Positions 10,901 to 19,828 of a stretch of 64,000 bases of DNA are shown here, piece after piece; the stretch's first letter is position 1; every line of letters begins with the position of its first letter. The stretch spans positions 4,898,001-4,962,000 of the forward strand of contig JAULSU010000002.1 in assembly GCA_030512335.1 (NCBI GenBank), written 5' to 3'. Under the pieces are notes generated by a model that saw only the letters and a program-made list of their open reading frames with translations, was not told the origin of the DNA and made no database searches. The position numbers and the translations under genes were made by a program. Origin of the DNA: Immersiella caudata (lineage: Eukaryota > Ascomycota > Sordariomycetes > Sordariales > Lasiosphaeriaceae).

Positions 10901-12134
10901 CAATGGCAGTTGGCCAAGTCACGCCCTTGTCTCTTTCGACGGCAGAATGCAAGGTTGAACACTGAGGTGGCTGCTTAGGATCGTTGCGCCGCCCTCGGCC
11001 GTAGAGTTGCTTGATCGAAGGAGGGATCGTGGTCATGGAGGATATGACTTGACGAAAAATACTTCTCTCGAGGTTATCCAAGTGTTGATCGTCTTTTTGC
11101 TGATAGTTGCAGTACAAGGTGGCCACGCCGACATTCGGATGATTGACTGTGTACTCGTTCCTGAGGTACTCGGACACGATTGCCCTGGGGTTCCGCGTTA
11201 GCCTGTAAGAGAGCTTCGGTGGACAGAGGAAGATGGTGAGGTTTGACCTACGACATGACGGTCTTGCCGGCCCCCGCCTATTCCTTGTCAGCAAGTGTGG
11301 CAGTCCAGATCCGAGAGCGTGTCGAAACGTACGAATGCCATAACACCAGAGCGTATCCACTTTGCCCGCCGCCCACGCCAGGAAGGTTGCGTCTTGGAGG
11401 ATCCACGTTCCCGTGCCTTGCCTTATCTGTCAGAGGACTTCGCTGTGGCGGTGTCCGAAGTAGAGTGGAGAGATCCAGTTCAGGGTGTTTTCGGCTTCCG
11501 CTTCGTCGTGCAAGTGCTGTGCCGCTGGGAAACGGTGAGCGGAAAGCCCCAAGGGGTATCGTGACATGTTTCATACCAGACTGGGAGTCGCCTATGGCGC
11601 CGAGGAGCGTTTTCAACTCTGCAAGCTGGGCAAGCGTTTCTTTGCCGTGAGATTCTATCTCCTTGACCAGCAAGCTGCTGTTCGTCAGCGCGCTGCGAGC
11701 CAGGTCCATCCTCCCAGTTGAGCCCGATCATACCGGGTGTCATTTTCCAGGGCGAGACTCAGTGACGACTTTTGGCGCTCGATGACGTTCAAAATCTTGG
11801 TAACGTCCTTCTCCTGGAACGGCCACGTCAAGGTTCTCGCCAAAGTGTGGGCGGGCTTCAGCTTGGCGGCGAGGAGACTGAGGGTTTCGTGCAGAACGGC
11901 GAGCGGTGCTCCAACGCCCTTGAGGGTCTCGATGGTGGTTGACCAGTTCTGGGCATCCTCTGCATCGTCGCTCTCCTCTTGTAGGGCATCGAGGAGTTCC
12001 TGGCAGGCTAAAATCTCCGCCTTTAGTCGCGACCGGTCTTTCCTAGCATCTCTGGCCGAGGAAATGTACTCCGTCACCTTGACACAAAGTTCGACGATGG
12101 CGATGATGCTTGACGTTGCTCCAAGAGCTTCCAT
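7902..12134 (-). pseudogene. NACHT-ankyrin (NLR-like) gene, broken
   Basis: Six exons: 12134-11734, 11692-11577, 11524-11333, 11277-11252, 11184-10606 and 10544-7902. The N-terminus (MEALGATSSIIAIVELC) is the helical domain common in fungal STAND proteins. It is followed by the linker ENTLNWISPL, a NACHT ATPase with Walker A GAGKTVM in a 26-nt exon and Walker B-like TAIVVLDALDEA, and about ten ankyrin repeats. Such proteins are thought to act as intracellular receptors in fungal self/non-self recognition. There are three lesions: TGA at 11432-11430 (in HSEVL*QIRQGTGTW, probably from CGA); a one-base phase conflict at the intron before the Walker A exon; and a one-base deletion near 8812 that shifts frame inside an ankyrin repeat, ending one frame and opening the next (GCDVNSRDTIGRTAL). 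Each could in principle be a sequencing error, but three together argue for a pseudogene. Confidence 0.87.
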
Positions 12135-12351
12135 AGCGTTGCAGTATACGGCCTGAGCCTGGTGTGAGCGTGCTAGCGTTAGGCGCAACGGTGGCCTTGG
12201 GATGAACGGATTTAATACCCCCTCCGATTGCCGGAATGGCGATGGTGCTAGGACGAGCAAACCGCTTCGCAGACGAGTTGGGCGCAGTTGGGCGCAGAGC
12301 GGGAAAACCTCGGATTTCCCAGAATTGCCGACCAGTGACCACTCTCAAGAG

Positions 12352-14789
12352 TCAGGGAATTGGCATGTCCTCTACCCCACCATCAGCCTTCTCCAAATCT
12401 TCCACGGCATCAAAAAACTTTTCCTCCTCCTCCTCCTCCTCCTCCTCCTCCTCCTCCTCCTCCTCCTCCTCCTCCTCCTCCTCCTCCTCCTCCTCATCAT
12501 CATCATCATCATCATCATCAGTTTTCCCCTCCGGCTCTTCAACATAGGAGCCACCGAAATCTCCTTCCAACCCTTCCAGCACCCGCTCAAAAGCCTTCCA
12601 CAACTCCCCTGTCACACCCCTTTTGCTTAACAACTCCCAAGGTGTCAGCCCTTCCTCGTCTTTCGCCGCCATGAACCCCCTTATTCCCATGGCCCGGAGT
12701 CTAGCACGCCCCTCGCCTTCGGCAAAAATAGCCATCATGTCTTCATCCCCGTCGTTCGCCAGAAAGTGCAGTATCCCCCACCCGTAGTTCGTCACCGCTC
12801 GCAAGTCAGCATCACTTGCAACCAAGAAACGAACGCAGTCATGCCTTTTGCTCGCCAGAGCTGTAAAAAGCGGCGTTCTGCCTTCAGACGACGGATAGTC
12901 GATGTCCACCTTTGCCTCCTCCACGAGAAACCGCGCGGCCTCCACCGTGCCGACGCAGGCAGCGTAATGGAGTGCAGGCACCTCCCCTGGGTGAGGATGA
13001 GCAATTTCCTTACCCCCATATGCGATCAGCATTGACAAGGTATGCACAACCTCAGCACGTTCACATGCTGCGGCCAAGGAAAAAGGTCTACGGCCGAGAG
13101 GGTCCTTGGCATCGATGTGTGCCCCAGCGTCTAGAAGAAGGCGCACAACTTCGGCATGACCATTTCGGCACGCGAAATGCAGGGGGCGGGTCCCCTCGGC
13201 GGACTCGATTTCGACGTCGGCGCCGGCGCGCAGGAGGAGCCTCACGGCATTGGTATTCCCCTGGATGGCAGCAGTGATTAAGGGGTTGAGACCGTCGCGG
13301 CTTTTTCGGTTCAAGTCGGCGAGGTGGTGGGGCTGGCGTAGCGCTGATGGCAGGTCGAGGCGGAGCACGCCGAGGACGCCAAGATGAAGAGGAGAGTAGT
13401 CTTCGTCGTCGTAGTACTGCGAAAGGGGGTATGAGTTTGCAATCTCGACGTCAACCGGGTTGCCGGATAGAGCGCGCTCAAACGCCATACGGATGGGCGA
13501 CGAGCCGAGGTAGGCCTCCGTCTCGTGGTAAGGGTCGGCACCCGCTTGAAGGAGAATGCGGACACAATCCGATCGGCGGAAGAGCGTGGCGAGCCAGAGG
13601 GGAGAGCCACGCTGCTCACCTATCACGTCGTGGACCGAGGCGAGGCCATCGCGGAGAAGCGCTTTGACGGCTTGTGCTTCTCCACGGCGAATAGCAGCGG
13701 ACAGACCGATGTCCCGGCTGTTGGGGACATGTGTGAATATGCGGAGATTCGCTTGAGGGTTGCCGTTCAAGTTGCTGTGAAGTGACACTGAGAGAGCTGC
13801 TCTTATCAGCCAGTCGGGGAAGTGGTATGCGAACTGCACGCTTTTCCACCTTGAGTATCGCCGGCCTTTGCATGAGGGATTGGGGCACTGCTCCTGAGCG
13901 AATTGGCTGGAGTGGTAAGTGAGACTGATCAAGCCTAGGGACGGGCGAAGGGAAGCTGTTTCCCAGTGATAGCGATTGGTGGATTGGCATTTGCAACGGT
14001 GTTCCCTTGCAGGGAGCGGCTGCTGTTCGTACGAGACTGGATGCTGGTGCTTTTGGACCAAGATGCTCTCCCTGATCGACTGTTCAACAACGGCAACCAG
14101 TTTTGCTTCGATTGTCGTCATTCGGTCATCCACATGGCTTAGGATGGCGTGCTGTGATGCTCGAGCGGTTTTGGTAGTGTCAAATGCGATGCGTTCGGAT
14201 GCATCTTGGAGATAGCCGCGGACGTTGGACTCTATCTCGGTCTGAGACCTCTTTAGAGTGGCGTATATCTCGGTAGATATTGACCTGATCATCATTCGTC
14301 AGTGAAACAAGAACTGGACGGGGGTGAATACTAGCCCTCTTACACGTTTTGAGTGATGAGAATTCTGCAAACACTTGAGACGTTGAGCCGTAGTTCTCTT
14401 CTCAACTGTGCTATCTTGCGCGAGTGAGTTATCCAGGCAAGCCTCCTTCGCTTGCTAATACCCAATAGCGTGTCTTGACGATCGCTTGGATCATCGCCAA
14501 GCAAGCCATCGACGAAGGCCTCGATGCGCTTGAGGATAGTGGTGCCTCCATCGAGCAGTATCTTCAACTCCGACTCGAACGGCGACTGCTGATCCCACGA
14601 ATCGGCAAGTTTGGCGAGCGAGGCGCTGTGGCGGACCTCATCGAAGAATTGTTGTGTGTGCGTGAGATCGTCACGAAGCCGATGCACATCTTCTGGCGCG
14701 TCACGCCACGCGTTGGTGAGTTTCCAGAGCTTGGAAGCCGTCCGAATTGTCGCCTCGGTGATTCCTATCACTGCAGCGGCCGACTCCAT
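12352..14789 (-). CDS. ankyrin-repeat protein with acidic tail
   Basis: Exons are 14789-14344 and 14284-12352, giving 792 residues. The start MESAAAVIGITEATIRTA is preferred over an ATG eight codons earlier because it matches the N-terminal helical region of fungal NLR-like proteins. A central region with a Cys-containing segment (CKCQSTN and CPNPSCKG) is followed by about eight ankyrin repeats (for example TRPLHFACRNGHAEVVRLLL). The C-terminus has 8 Asp and 25 Glu encoded by a trinucleotide repeat. There is no NACHT or P-loop. The intron (donor GTAAGA, branch CTGAC, acceptor GATCAG) joins in phase 2. It stands head-to-tail upstream of the NACHT-ankyrin pseudogene, 217 bases from its start. 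No breaks were seen. Function is unknown; a scaffold or receptor role is inference from the repeats. Confidence 0.85.
12421..12519 (-). repeat. (GAG)n(GAT)n coding microsatellite
   Basis: On the coding (minus) strand, 8 GAT codons are followed by 24 GAG and one GAA, giving 8 Asp then 25 Glu near the C-terminus of the ankyrin protein. Pure codon repetition suggests recent expansion and length polymorphism. Confidence 0.95.
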
Positions 14790-15741
14790 AGGGCCGGGAT
14801 CGTGAAGCTTCACGCATTGGCTGGTGAGCTTGGGTTGACGGCCGGGGCATTGGATGACGGGAGTTGCAAGTGTGGGGGCAACAGGGCTGTGCGAGTAACT
14901 TATGTCGAGAGATCTGAAACAAAAACCGCGGTTACACAGGCTCGGACAATTTGGCAGGTGGATGGATAGCCTAAATCATGGCATTGAACTGCCGCAGCGA
15001 ATGTACGGCGCAGCAACTGTTGGTCGCCGATCATAACAAAAACCACGGTTCGCCCGAGCCCGTCAATTTTCCGTGGCTGTTGATGATGTCTTGGTGGTGA
15101 GCTGCACTGACTCGAGAATGGGTGGAGGGTACGCCCGAAACAGTTGTGCAGATGCAGTCGATCCTCGGTCGTTTGCTGTTAGGCGTGCAACCAGTCAGTG
15201 TGTGGAAGGCGCAGCAGCGCAAGCACTTTCTGCCTCAGGTCCTGTTGAAGGTTTTCCATTGGGCAAGCGCGACCACACCTCGGGCAAGTCGACCCGGGCC
15301 GTGGGGGGTTGCGGCCCAGCAGTGCATCGACAATGCCCACTGCACGCCCTCACTCTCCCTTGATCGTGTTTTCTGCGAATGGAAGAGAACATCAACGCAG
15401 GTCCTGCATTGCCGCAGTTTTATTTCATTTTCCCACTCACATACAGGGTCTAAACTAGACGGCCTCGAGACTCCCGCAACTCGTACACGGAAACATCCGA
15501 TTGCCGCGACTTGACACAAACCTCGGCCAGTTGAGGGCGGCCAAGGGAACGGTCGCCTAGGAACTCGACCGATCAAACAATGAGCCAACCGCAGCAAGCC
15601 ATCATGAGGCAACCGACGCGCCGACCTGTAGTCTCAGCCCAGGGCTGAATCCCCTGAGGCTCATAAGGAATTGAACTTCCGACTTTCAACGCTGCCTGCA
15701 TCACCATCCACATTCCGTTCCAAACCATTTGATCATCCCTA
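14790..15741. other. intergenic between divergent genes
   Basis: A promoter region of about 950 bases lies between the ankyrin gene (minus) and the membrane-protein gene (plus). No gene-like frame was seen. Confidence 0.4.
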
Positions 15742-16776
15742 ATGAAATCATCTCTCCTCCTCCTAACCCTCTCCATCACAACTCAAACCTCCGCCTTTAG
15801 CCTCAACGATTGGCTCAACAACCCACCCTACGCCAATGGCGGCACGATCCAAGAACAAATCACCTGCTATGCCCTCCCCTACGGCGCCATCGGCTTCTCA
15901 AGCCACATCCTCACCTACCTAACCGTCCTCGCCCTCTCCCTTGGCCGCGACCCCCTCATGCCATGGCGGCCGTTACGACACAAATGGCTCGACATCGGCA
16001 TCGCAGTCTCCAGCTTCTGCATCGGCCTCACCATGACTGTTCTCACCATGGTGCGATGTCGCAACACTTGGCCTTTCATCCTCATTGCGGTCTGGAAGCA
16101 GGTTTTTTCGACGACGCTGACTGTCATGGCGGTGCATGCTGCGCGGGAGGTCATCTCCGCGAACGCAACCGACGACGAAGCCATACCTCTTGATCCCCAC
16201 AATGAGATGGAACACGAACACCAGCCTCAGAACCAACCTCAACAGCCTCAAAACCGGCCTCAACACCGGCCTCAACACCGGTACCCACCCAGAAACTACA
16301 ATGTCATCCTCGAACAACCCAACTACCAAGAACGCTTCAGAAATATCTGGTGGTGGTGCATCCCCTACTCACTCGGCGCCATCGTAGGGGCCGTCGGCAT
16401 TTTGGCTCTCGTGAAGAACAACATATCAAGCAACCACCAGCTGCAGATCATCACTGGTGTTTTTGGCGGCGTGGGACTGGTGCTGGTACTCGCCGACGTG
16501 GGGATATACTGGCTGGCATCTCGGCGGTCTGGACAGGATGAATTGCGATATTACGGCGGCGACAGCGAGATTGGGAAGCTCGTTGCCAAGGCGGCAAACT
16601 CGATTCTCGTATTGGTGGGGGCGTCGCTGTTTGTGGGGACGTTGTTGTTTGCATTTTATTCGGATTGGGCGTTGGCTGCGTTGGCGGGGGATATCGTGGG
16701 ACGGCCGACGAGGGATAATGCCGTGTATTACTGGTTGTATTTTGCGGCGAAGCGGTTGCCGATGTTGTCAATCTGA
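15742..16776 (+). CDS. multi-pass membrane protein, unknown function
   Basis: Single exon of 344 residues. An N-terminal signal-like segment (MKSSLLLLTLSITTQTSA) is followed by a short lumenal stretch and about six hydrophobic helices (around residues 45-65, 85-105, 110-135, 215-235, 245-265 and 290-315). A Gln/Pro/Asn-rich loop (about residues 150-185) contains four-residue repeats of the PQHR type between helix groups. CYALPYGAIGFSSHILTY is a conserved-looking opening that I have seen in uncharacterised fungal membrane proteins. No transporter motif or catalytic residue is visible. The frame is intact and codon third positions are GC/C-rich as in the conserved genes. Confidence 0.8.
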   Translation: MKSSLLLLTLSITTQTSAFSLNDWLNNPPYANGGTIQEQITCYALPYGAIGFSSHILTYLTVLALSLGRDPLMPWRPLRHKWLDIGIAVSSFCIGLTMTVLTMVRCRNTWPFILIAVWKQVFSTTLTVMAVHAAREVISANATDDEAIPLDPHNEMEHEHQPQNQPQQPQNRPQHRPQHRYPPRNYNVILEQPNYQERFRNIWWWCIPYSLGAIVGAVGILALVKNNISSNHQLQIITGVFGGVGLVLVLADVGIYWLASRRSGQDELRYYGGDSEIGKLVAKAANSILVLVGASLFVGTLLFAFYSDWALAALAGDIVGRPTRDNAVYYWLYFAAKRLPMLSI

Positions 16777-16799
16777 GGTTGATGAGTGCTTCAAGTATC

Positions 16800-17140
16800 T
16801 GGGCTGTCGGGGTGGCTGGGTTGTAAAATAGAGTATAGACAGAGCTGCCGATACATTGAAGATGATAAACCCCGGTGTAGATAACCTCGGTTGAGTCGTC
16901 ACGGGTGTGCCCGCGCCCGCCCCGGCCACCGTCTCCGCCCGCCCCGGGCCTTCCGTGATGACCACCGGCGCCGCCCTTGCCACCACCAACGTCAAAGAGC
17001 AAAGATATCAGGAGATCTGTATCTTACTCGTGAACCTTGACGAAAATGTCACCACCGGCGGCTCCGTCAGCACCACTAGAACCCTCCCTTGGCCGCCAAG
17101 AGAAGATTTTCGTCGCTAAAGAGCTTCCAACGCTCGCCGA
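16800..17140 (-). pseudogene. relic of a Gly-rich collagen-like protein C-terminus
   Basis: On the minus strand one frame reads GSSGADGAAGGDIFVKVHE, a TAA (17026-17024), then DTDLLISLLFDVGGGKGG and a run of Gly-rich triplet-like sequence (GGRGGRGH) ending in an aromatic tail. That order resembles the C-terminal part of large Gly-rich fungal proteins. The stop sits where the family continues with an acidic residue. The upstream portion of such proteins is not recognisable here, so only a fragment remains. An alternative is that GTAAGA at this point is a donor site of a living intron, but the downstream frame continues the family pattern without removal. Confidence 0.45.
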
Positions 17141-17239
17141 CGTCGTCACCTTGGCCCCCGCGGGCTCTGGATCTTATTTCCGTTGGTTGCTCAAGAAAGC
17201 CAAAGTCCCCGCTAGCTCAATCGGCCTCTGGAGTTAATT

Positions 17240-17290
17240 TTTTCTCGCCCTCAGACGAAGACCAGAACCCCGTTCCTTCTGGCGAGAAAA
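17240..17290. repeat. inverted repeat, 10-bp perfect arms
   Basis: TTTTCTCGCC at 17240-17249 pairs with GGCGAGAAAA at 17281-17290, with a 31-base loop. It could form a hairpin; no gene ends here, so a terminator role is unsupported. Confidence 0.6.
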
Positions 17291-17387
17291 TAACGAGCAA
17301 CTCAACTCCAACCGCTACCATCAGGGCTTTTTCTCTCACGGTGCTATCTCAACACAACCATAAAGACCCCCCCCCTCAACTCAATGA

Positions 17388-17414
17388 CCAGCTCCTGTAG
17401 CTGTCCTCAGTGCC
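17388..17414 (+). repeat. 27-bp sequence shared with the UBC relic
   Basis: 26 of 27 bases are identical to 22481-22507, the left edge of the decayed UBC fragment. Similarity stops abruptly after the shared CAGTGCC. A match of this length is far beyond chance in 64 kb and marks this as a fragment of the same degenerate repeat. Confidence 0.7.
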
Positions 17415-17668
17415 GCTACAGCGCATGCCCAGCCAACTCATTTTCAGGGGCAAACAAAAACTGTTCATGAAGAAGCTGCCTCAGGGTATGCATACTAGGT
17501 AGATGAGATCCTATTGGTAAGCAAATTCTCATTCTCCTCGTTCATAACCCCTTGTTGAAGGAGGATTGGTACACAAAATTCCCCTCCTCGTTGTTGACCA
17601 AAGCCACCAAAGAGACACTCGCAACCGCACGAAATCTAGCAGTCGCCCCACGCTACAATGGTGTTCCA

Positions 17669-18379
17669 CTACCGCCAGTCGAATGCTTGGCCTATTCAAA
17701 AGTTGTCAGTCAGCCAACATCATCTGGAATATCCGAGGCAACGTACCGCGAACATGGGCGCCCCCTCCATAGGGAATTTGGCAGCTACCACGGACCTCCT
17801 TGGCCTCGTCACCGATCCAAGCGCAAGGCTCCCAGATCTCATAGGTGTTTTCGTTGCAAAAATAAATGGCACTGTCATAGGAGCAGCTGACACGACCACA
17901 AGTCGCCGGTCCTTGACGACAGTAGCCCACGATGGCTTGGAGATATTGGTAGCCGTCTTTGACGTGGTTCCGGTCCGGGGCGTGACCCCACCTGGAAGGC
18001 TGGTTGCAGTTGATGATGGCGGTCTGGCGGGATGCCAATCGTCTCTCGCGGTCTTCAGCCTCCTTGTGGTGGCATTGCGTGGAGCGAATATGAAATAGTT
18101 GGGGTTGAGAGCTTTCGCCTGCCGCTCAATGTCCTAAACTGATGTTAGACTAGGTGCCTCCCCGTTGAATGGAGTAGAGGTGGACCGGGGCAGCATACCT
18201 CAAAGTCGGCGCCATCCAGGTAAACTTTCGTGCTGGCCAGTTTCCAAGAAAACTTTTCAATGGATCGCGGAGCTAATCTTGATGTCCTTGGGGATACCGT
18301 TGCGGGCTTGGAGTGGCAAGGTAGCCGCTAGTGATGCCAAGCAGCCGACGGCGGCGAGCAGGGAAGAGATGCGCACCAT
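17669..18379 (-). pseudogene. secreted Cys-rich effector-like protein gene, broken
   Basis: ATG at 18379-18377 opens a signal peptide (MVRISSLLAAVGCLASLAAT). Later on the same strand come KVYLDGADFE, then a Cys-containing domain (TAIINCNQP, GYQYLQAIVGYC, CGRVSCSYDSAIYFC, NENTYEIWEPC). The gene ends GQAFDWR after a 55-nt intron (17746-17692, donor GTACGT, branch CTGAC). The signal frame meets TGA unless one base near 18255 is removed, and a base is missing near 18085 between the NPNYF and HIRSTQC segments, so at least two compensating shifts are needed. The motif order is that of small secreted proteins of plant-associated ascomycetes, with disulphide-rich cores. As written the reading frame cannot make the full protein. 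Confidence 0.6.
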
Positions 18380-18765
18380 GATGACGGTTGTAGAGTCAAG
18401 TTCCAATGGCCAGTGACTCGGAGGGTTGACTTAGATATCGAGAAAATGACTGAGCGGCCACGGCGACTTTATACTATCCCCCCAACACCTACAGAGGGCT
18501 GTGAGATATTGAGATGGAGTATAGGGTCCCTCCATTGGGGCGCTTCAGAGATCCTTCGCGATGTCTCTCTGACGCACTTACACCCCTGAAGTGAGGCACG
18601 TCGCCTGTGTGATGGCGACCTCGAAATCTGGCCTGGCTTAGGACGTCCTTGGCGTCTTCTTGGTATTGGATGTGCGCATCTAGGGACCGGATCCATCGAT
18701 CATCTTGGCTAGATTCCCGTAAAACAAATCGCATCCCGCATTTGGTCATACCAGGGTCCCCGGTG

Positions 18766-18785
18766 CATGGACACGGGTGTCCATG
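18766..18785. repeat. 20-bp near-perfect palindrome
   Basis: CATGGACAC GG GTGTCCATG has two 9-base arms around a 2-base centre. It could be a dimeric protein-binding site or chance. Confidence 0.6.
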
Positions 18786-18959
18786 TCATGACCGGGCAGG
18801 AGGTGACTCCCTAGGTTGAATCAACACTCAAAGACCCCTGGCGAAGCGGGAGTTCGGAGTTTCATCCAGAAAAGGTTGGCCTGCATCCTCTGTTTAGCTT
18901 CGTCTTTGCCTTCAGTTCCCTTCGGCGCGAGACGAAAGGGGGCCATCAGGACTAAGGCA

Positions 18960-19079
18960 CATGGTATTCCCGTCATCGAGCTTCTGGTTTGCTTGATGGC
19001 CCATATCAAGGAGAAGTCGGACAACCGGCGTAAGGCCATCCTCGGAGCCATTGACGTGAGGAAGCAACTTCAGGGCGGA
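18960..19079 (-). pseudogene. possible ankyrin-repeat remnant
   Basis: The minus-strand frame reads SEDGLTPVVRLLLDMG then HQANQKLDDGNTM, which fits the second half of an ankyrin repeat (VVxLLLxxG, N, D, GxT) but lacks the LHxAAxxGH half. There is no start, splice sites or continuing repeats. It could be chance. Confidence 0.3.
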
Positions 19080-19828
19080 ATGAAGAAAAGGTTGGCTGAC
19101 ATCGTGGCGCCGGGAAGGAGGATTGAGGTCGCTGACTTTGGATGCGGAGAAGAGGAATGGTAGTGAGTATTGGATTCGCAGTGTGGTAGGAACCGCCCAA
19201 GAGTCGACTCGTAGCATCCTGCATATCACCAGCCTAAGGATTGGCTTTTCTGTCGCCGGTGAGGAGACCCTCTAGCACTGGAATGGTTAGGCCTTTGCAA
19301 AGCCCATTGAGGTCCGGGAGTCTGCAATGGCAGTGAAAAAAAGTCCCAGGTCATTCCCGAATGGTCTTCGTTACTTTGAACAGAGCACTCGCAAACCGTT
19401 AGGCCCGACGTCCAACCAAGGGAAGCGAAGAAAGGCTTTTGGTGTTGCCTGAGGAAGAAATCCTCTGGGCGTTACGGAAGGGGCCATTCAGGTGGAGTGG
19501 GGCTCTCCAACGCATCACGCGAACTTGATACGCGACCGCATCCTCAGCCCAAAAGCTTTCGCAACAGGCCAATCGCGGCGTGTTCTCTCCCTCCTGCAGC
19601 ACCCTTACCAAGCCTGCCCCACATCATGGCTGGCCGATGGCGGTGGCAGCTCCGCACACGCGATCGCTTGCCAAAGCCTGATCGCTTTTCATCTCGCAAA
19701 ACGCCCAGCTCTTCCTGAGATCTACCTCTTTACCTCGATTCCTCCCAGGACCTTTCGCAGGCCTAGGTAGTTTCGCAAAGGTTGCTACCGCGCTCATCCA
19801 GCCCGTATCTCATCGGGCGTTTGGGGGA

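Larger units (their letters stand above)
18380..19828. other. gene-poor stretch with relic sequence
   Basis: There is no intact gene. It contains a palindrome (18766-18785) and an ankyrin-like fragment (18960-19079, minus). Two short pieces (around 18776-18790 and 18848-18862) resemble 22617-22630 and 22668-22680, suggesting shared degenerate repeats. The end holds the upstream region of the HeLo-UBC gene. Confidence 0.4.

Noticed and set aside
12202..12674. Poly-Leu, poly-Ser and poly-Pro frames opposite the acidic tail
   Set aside because: These are other-frame readings of the trinucleotide repeat in the ankyrin gene.
17240..17290. Inverted repeat as a transcription terminator
   Set aside because: No gene end faces it, and intrinsic hairpin terminators are not a fungal Pol II mechanism.
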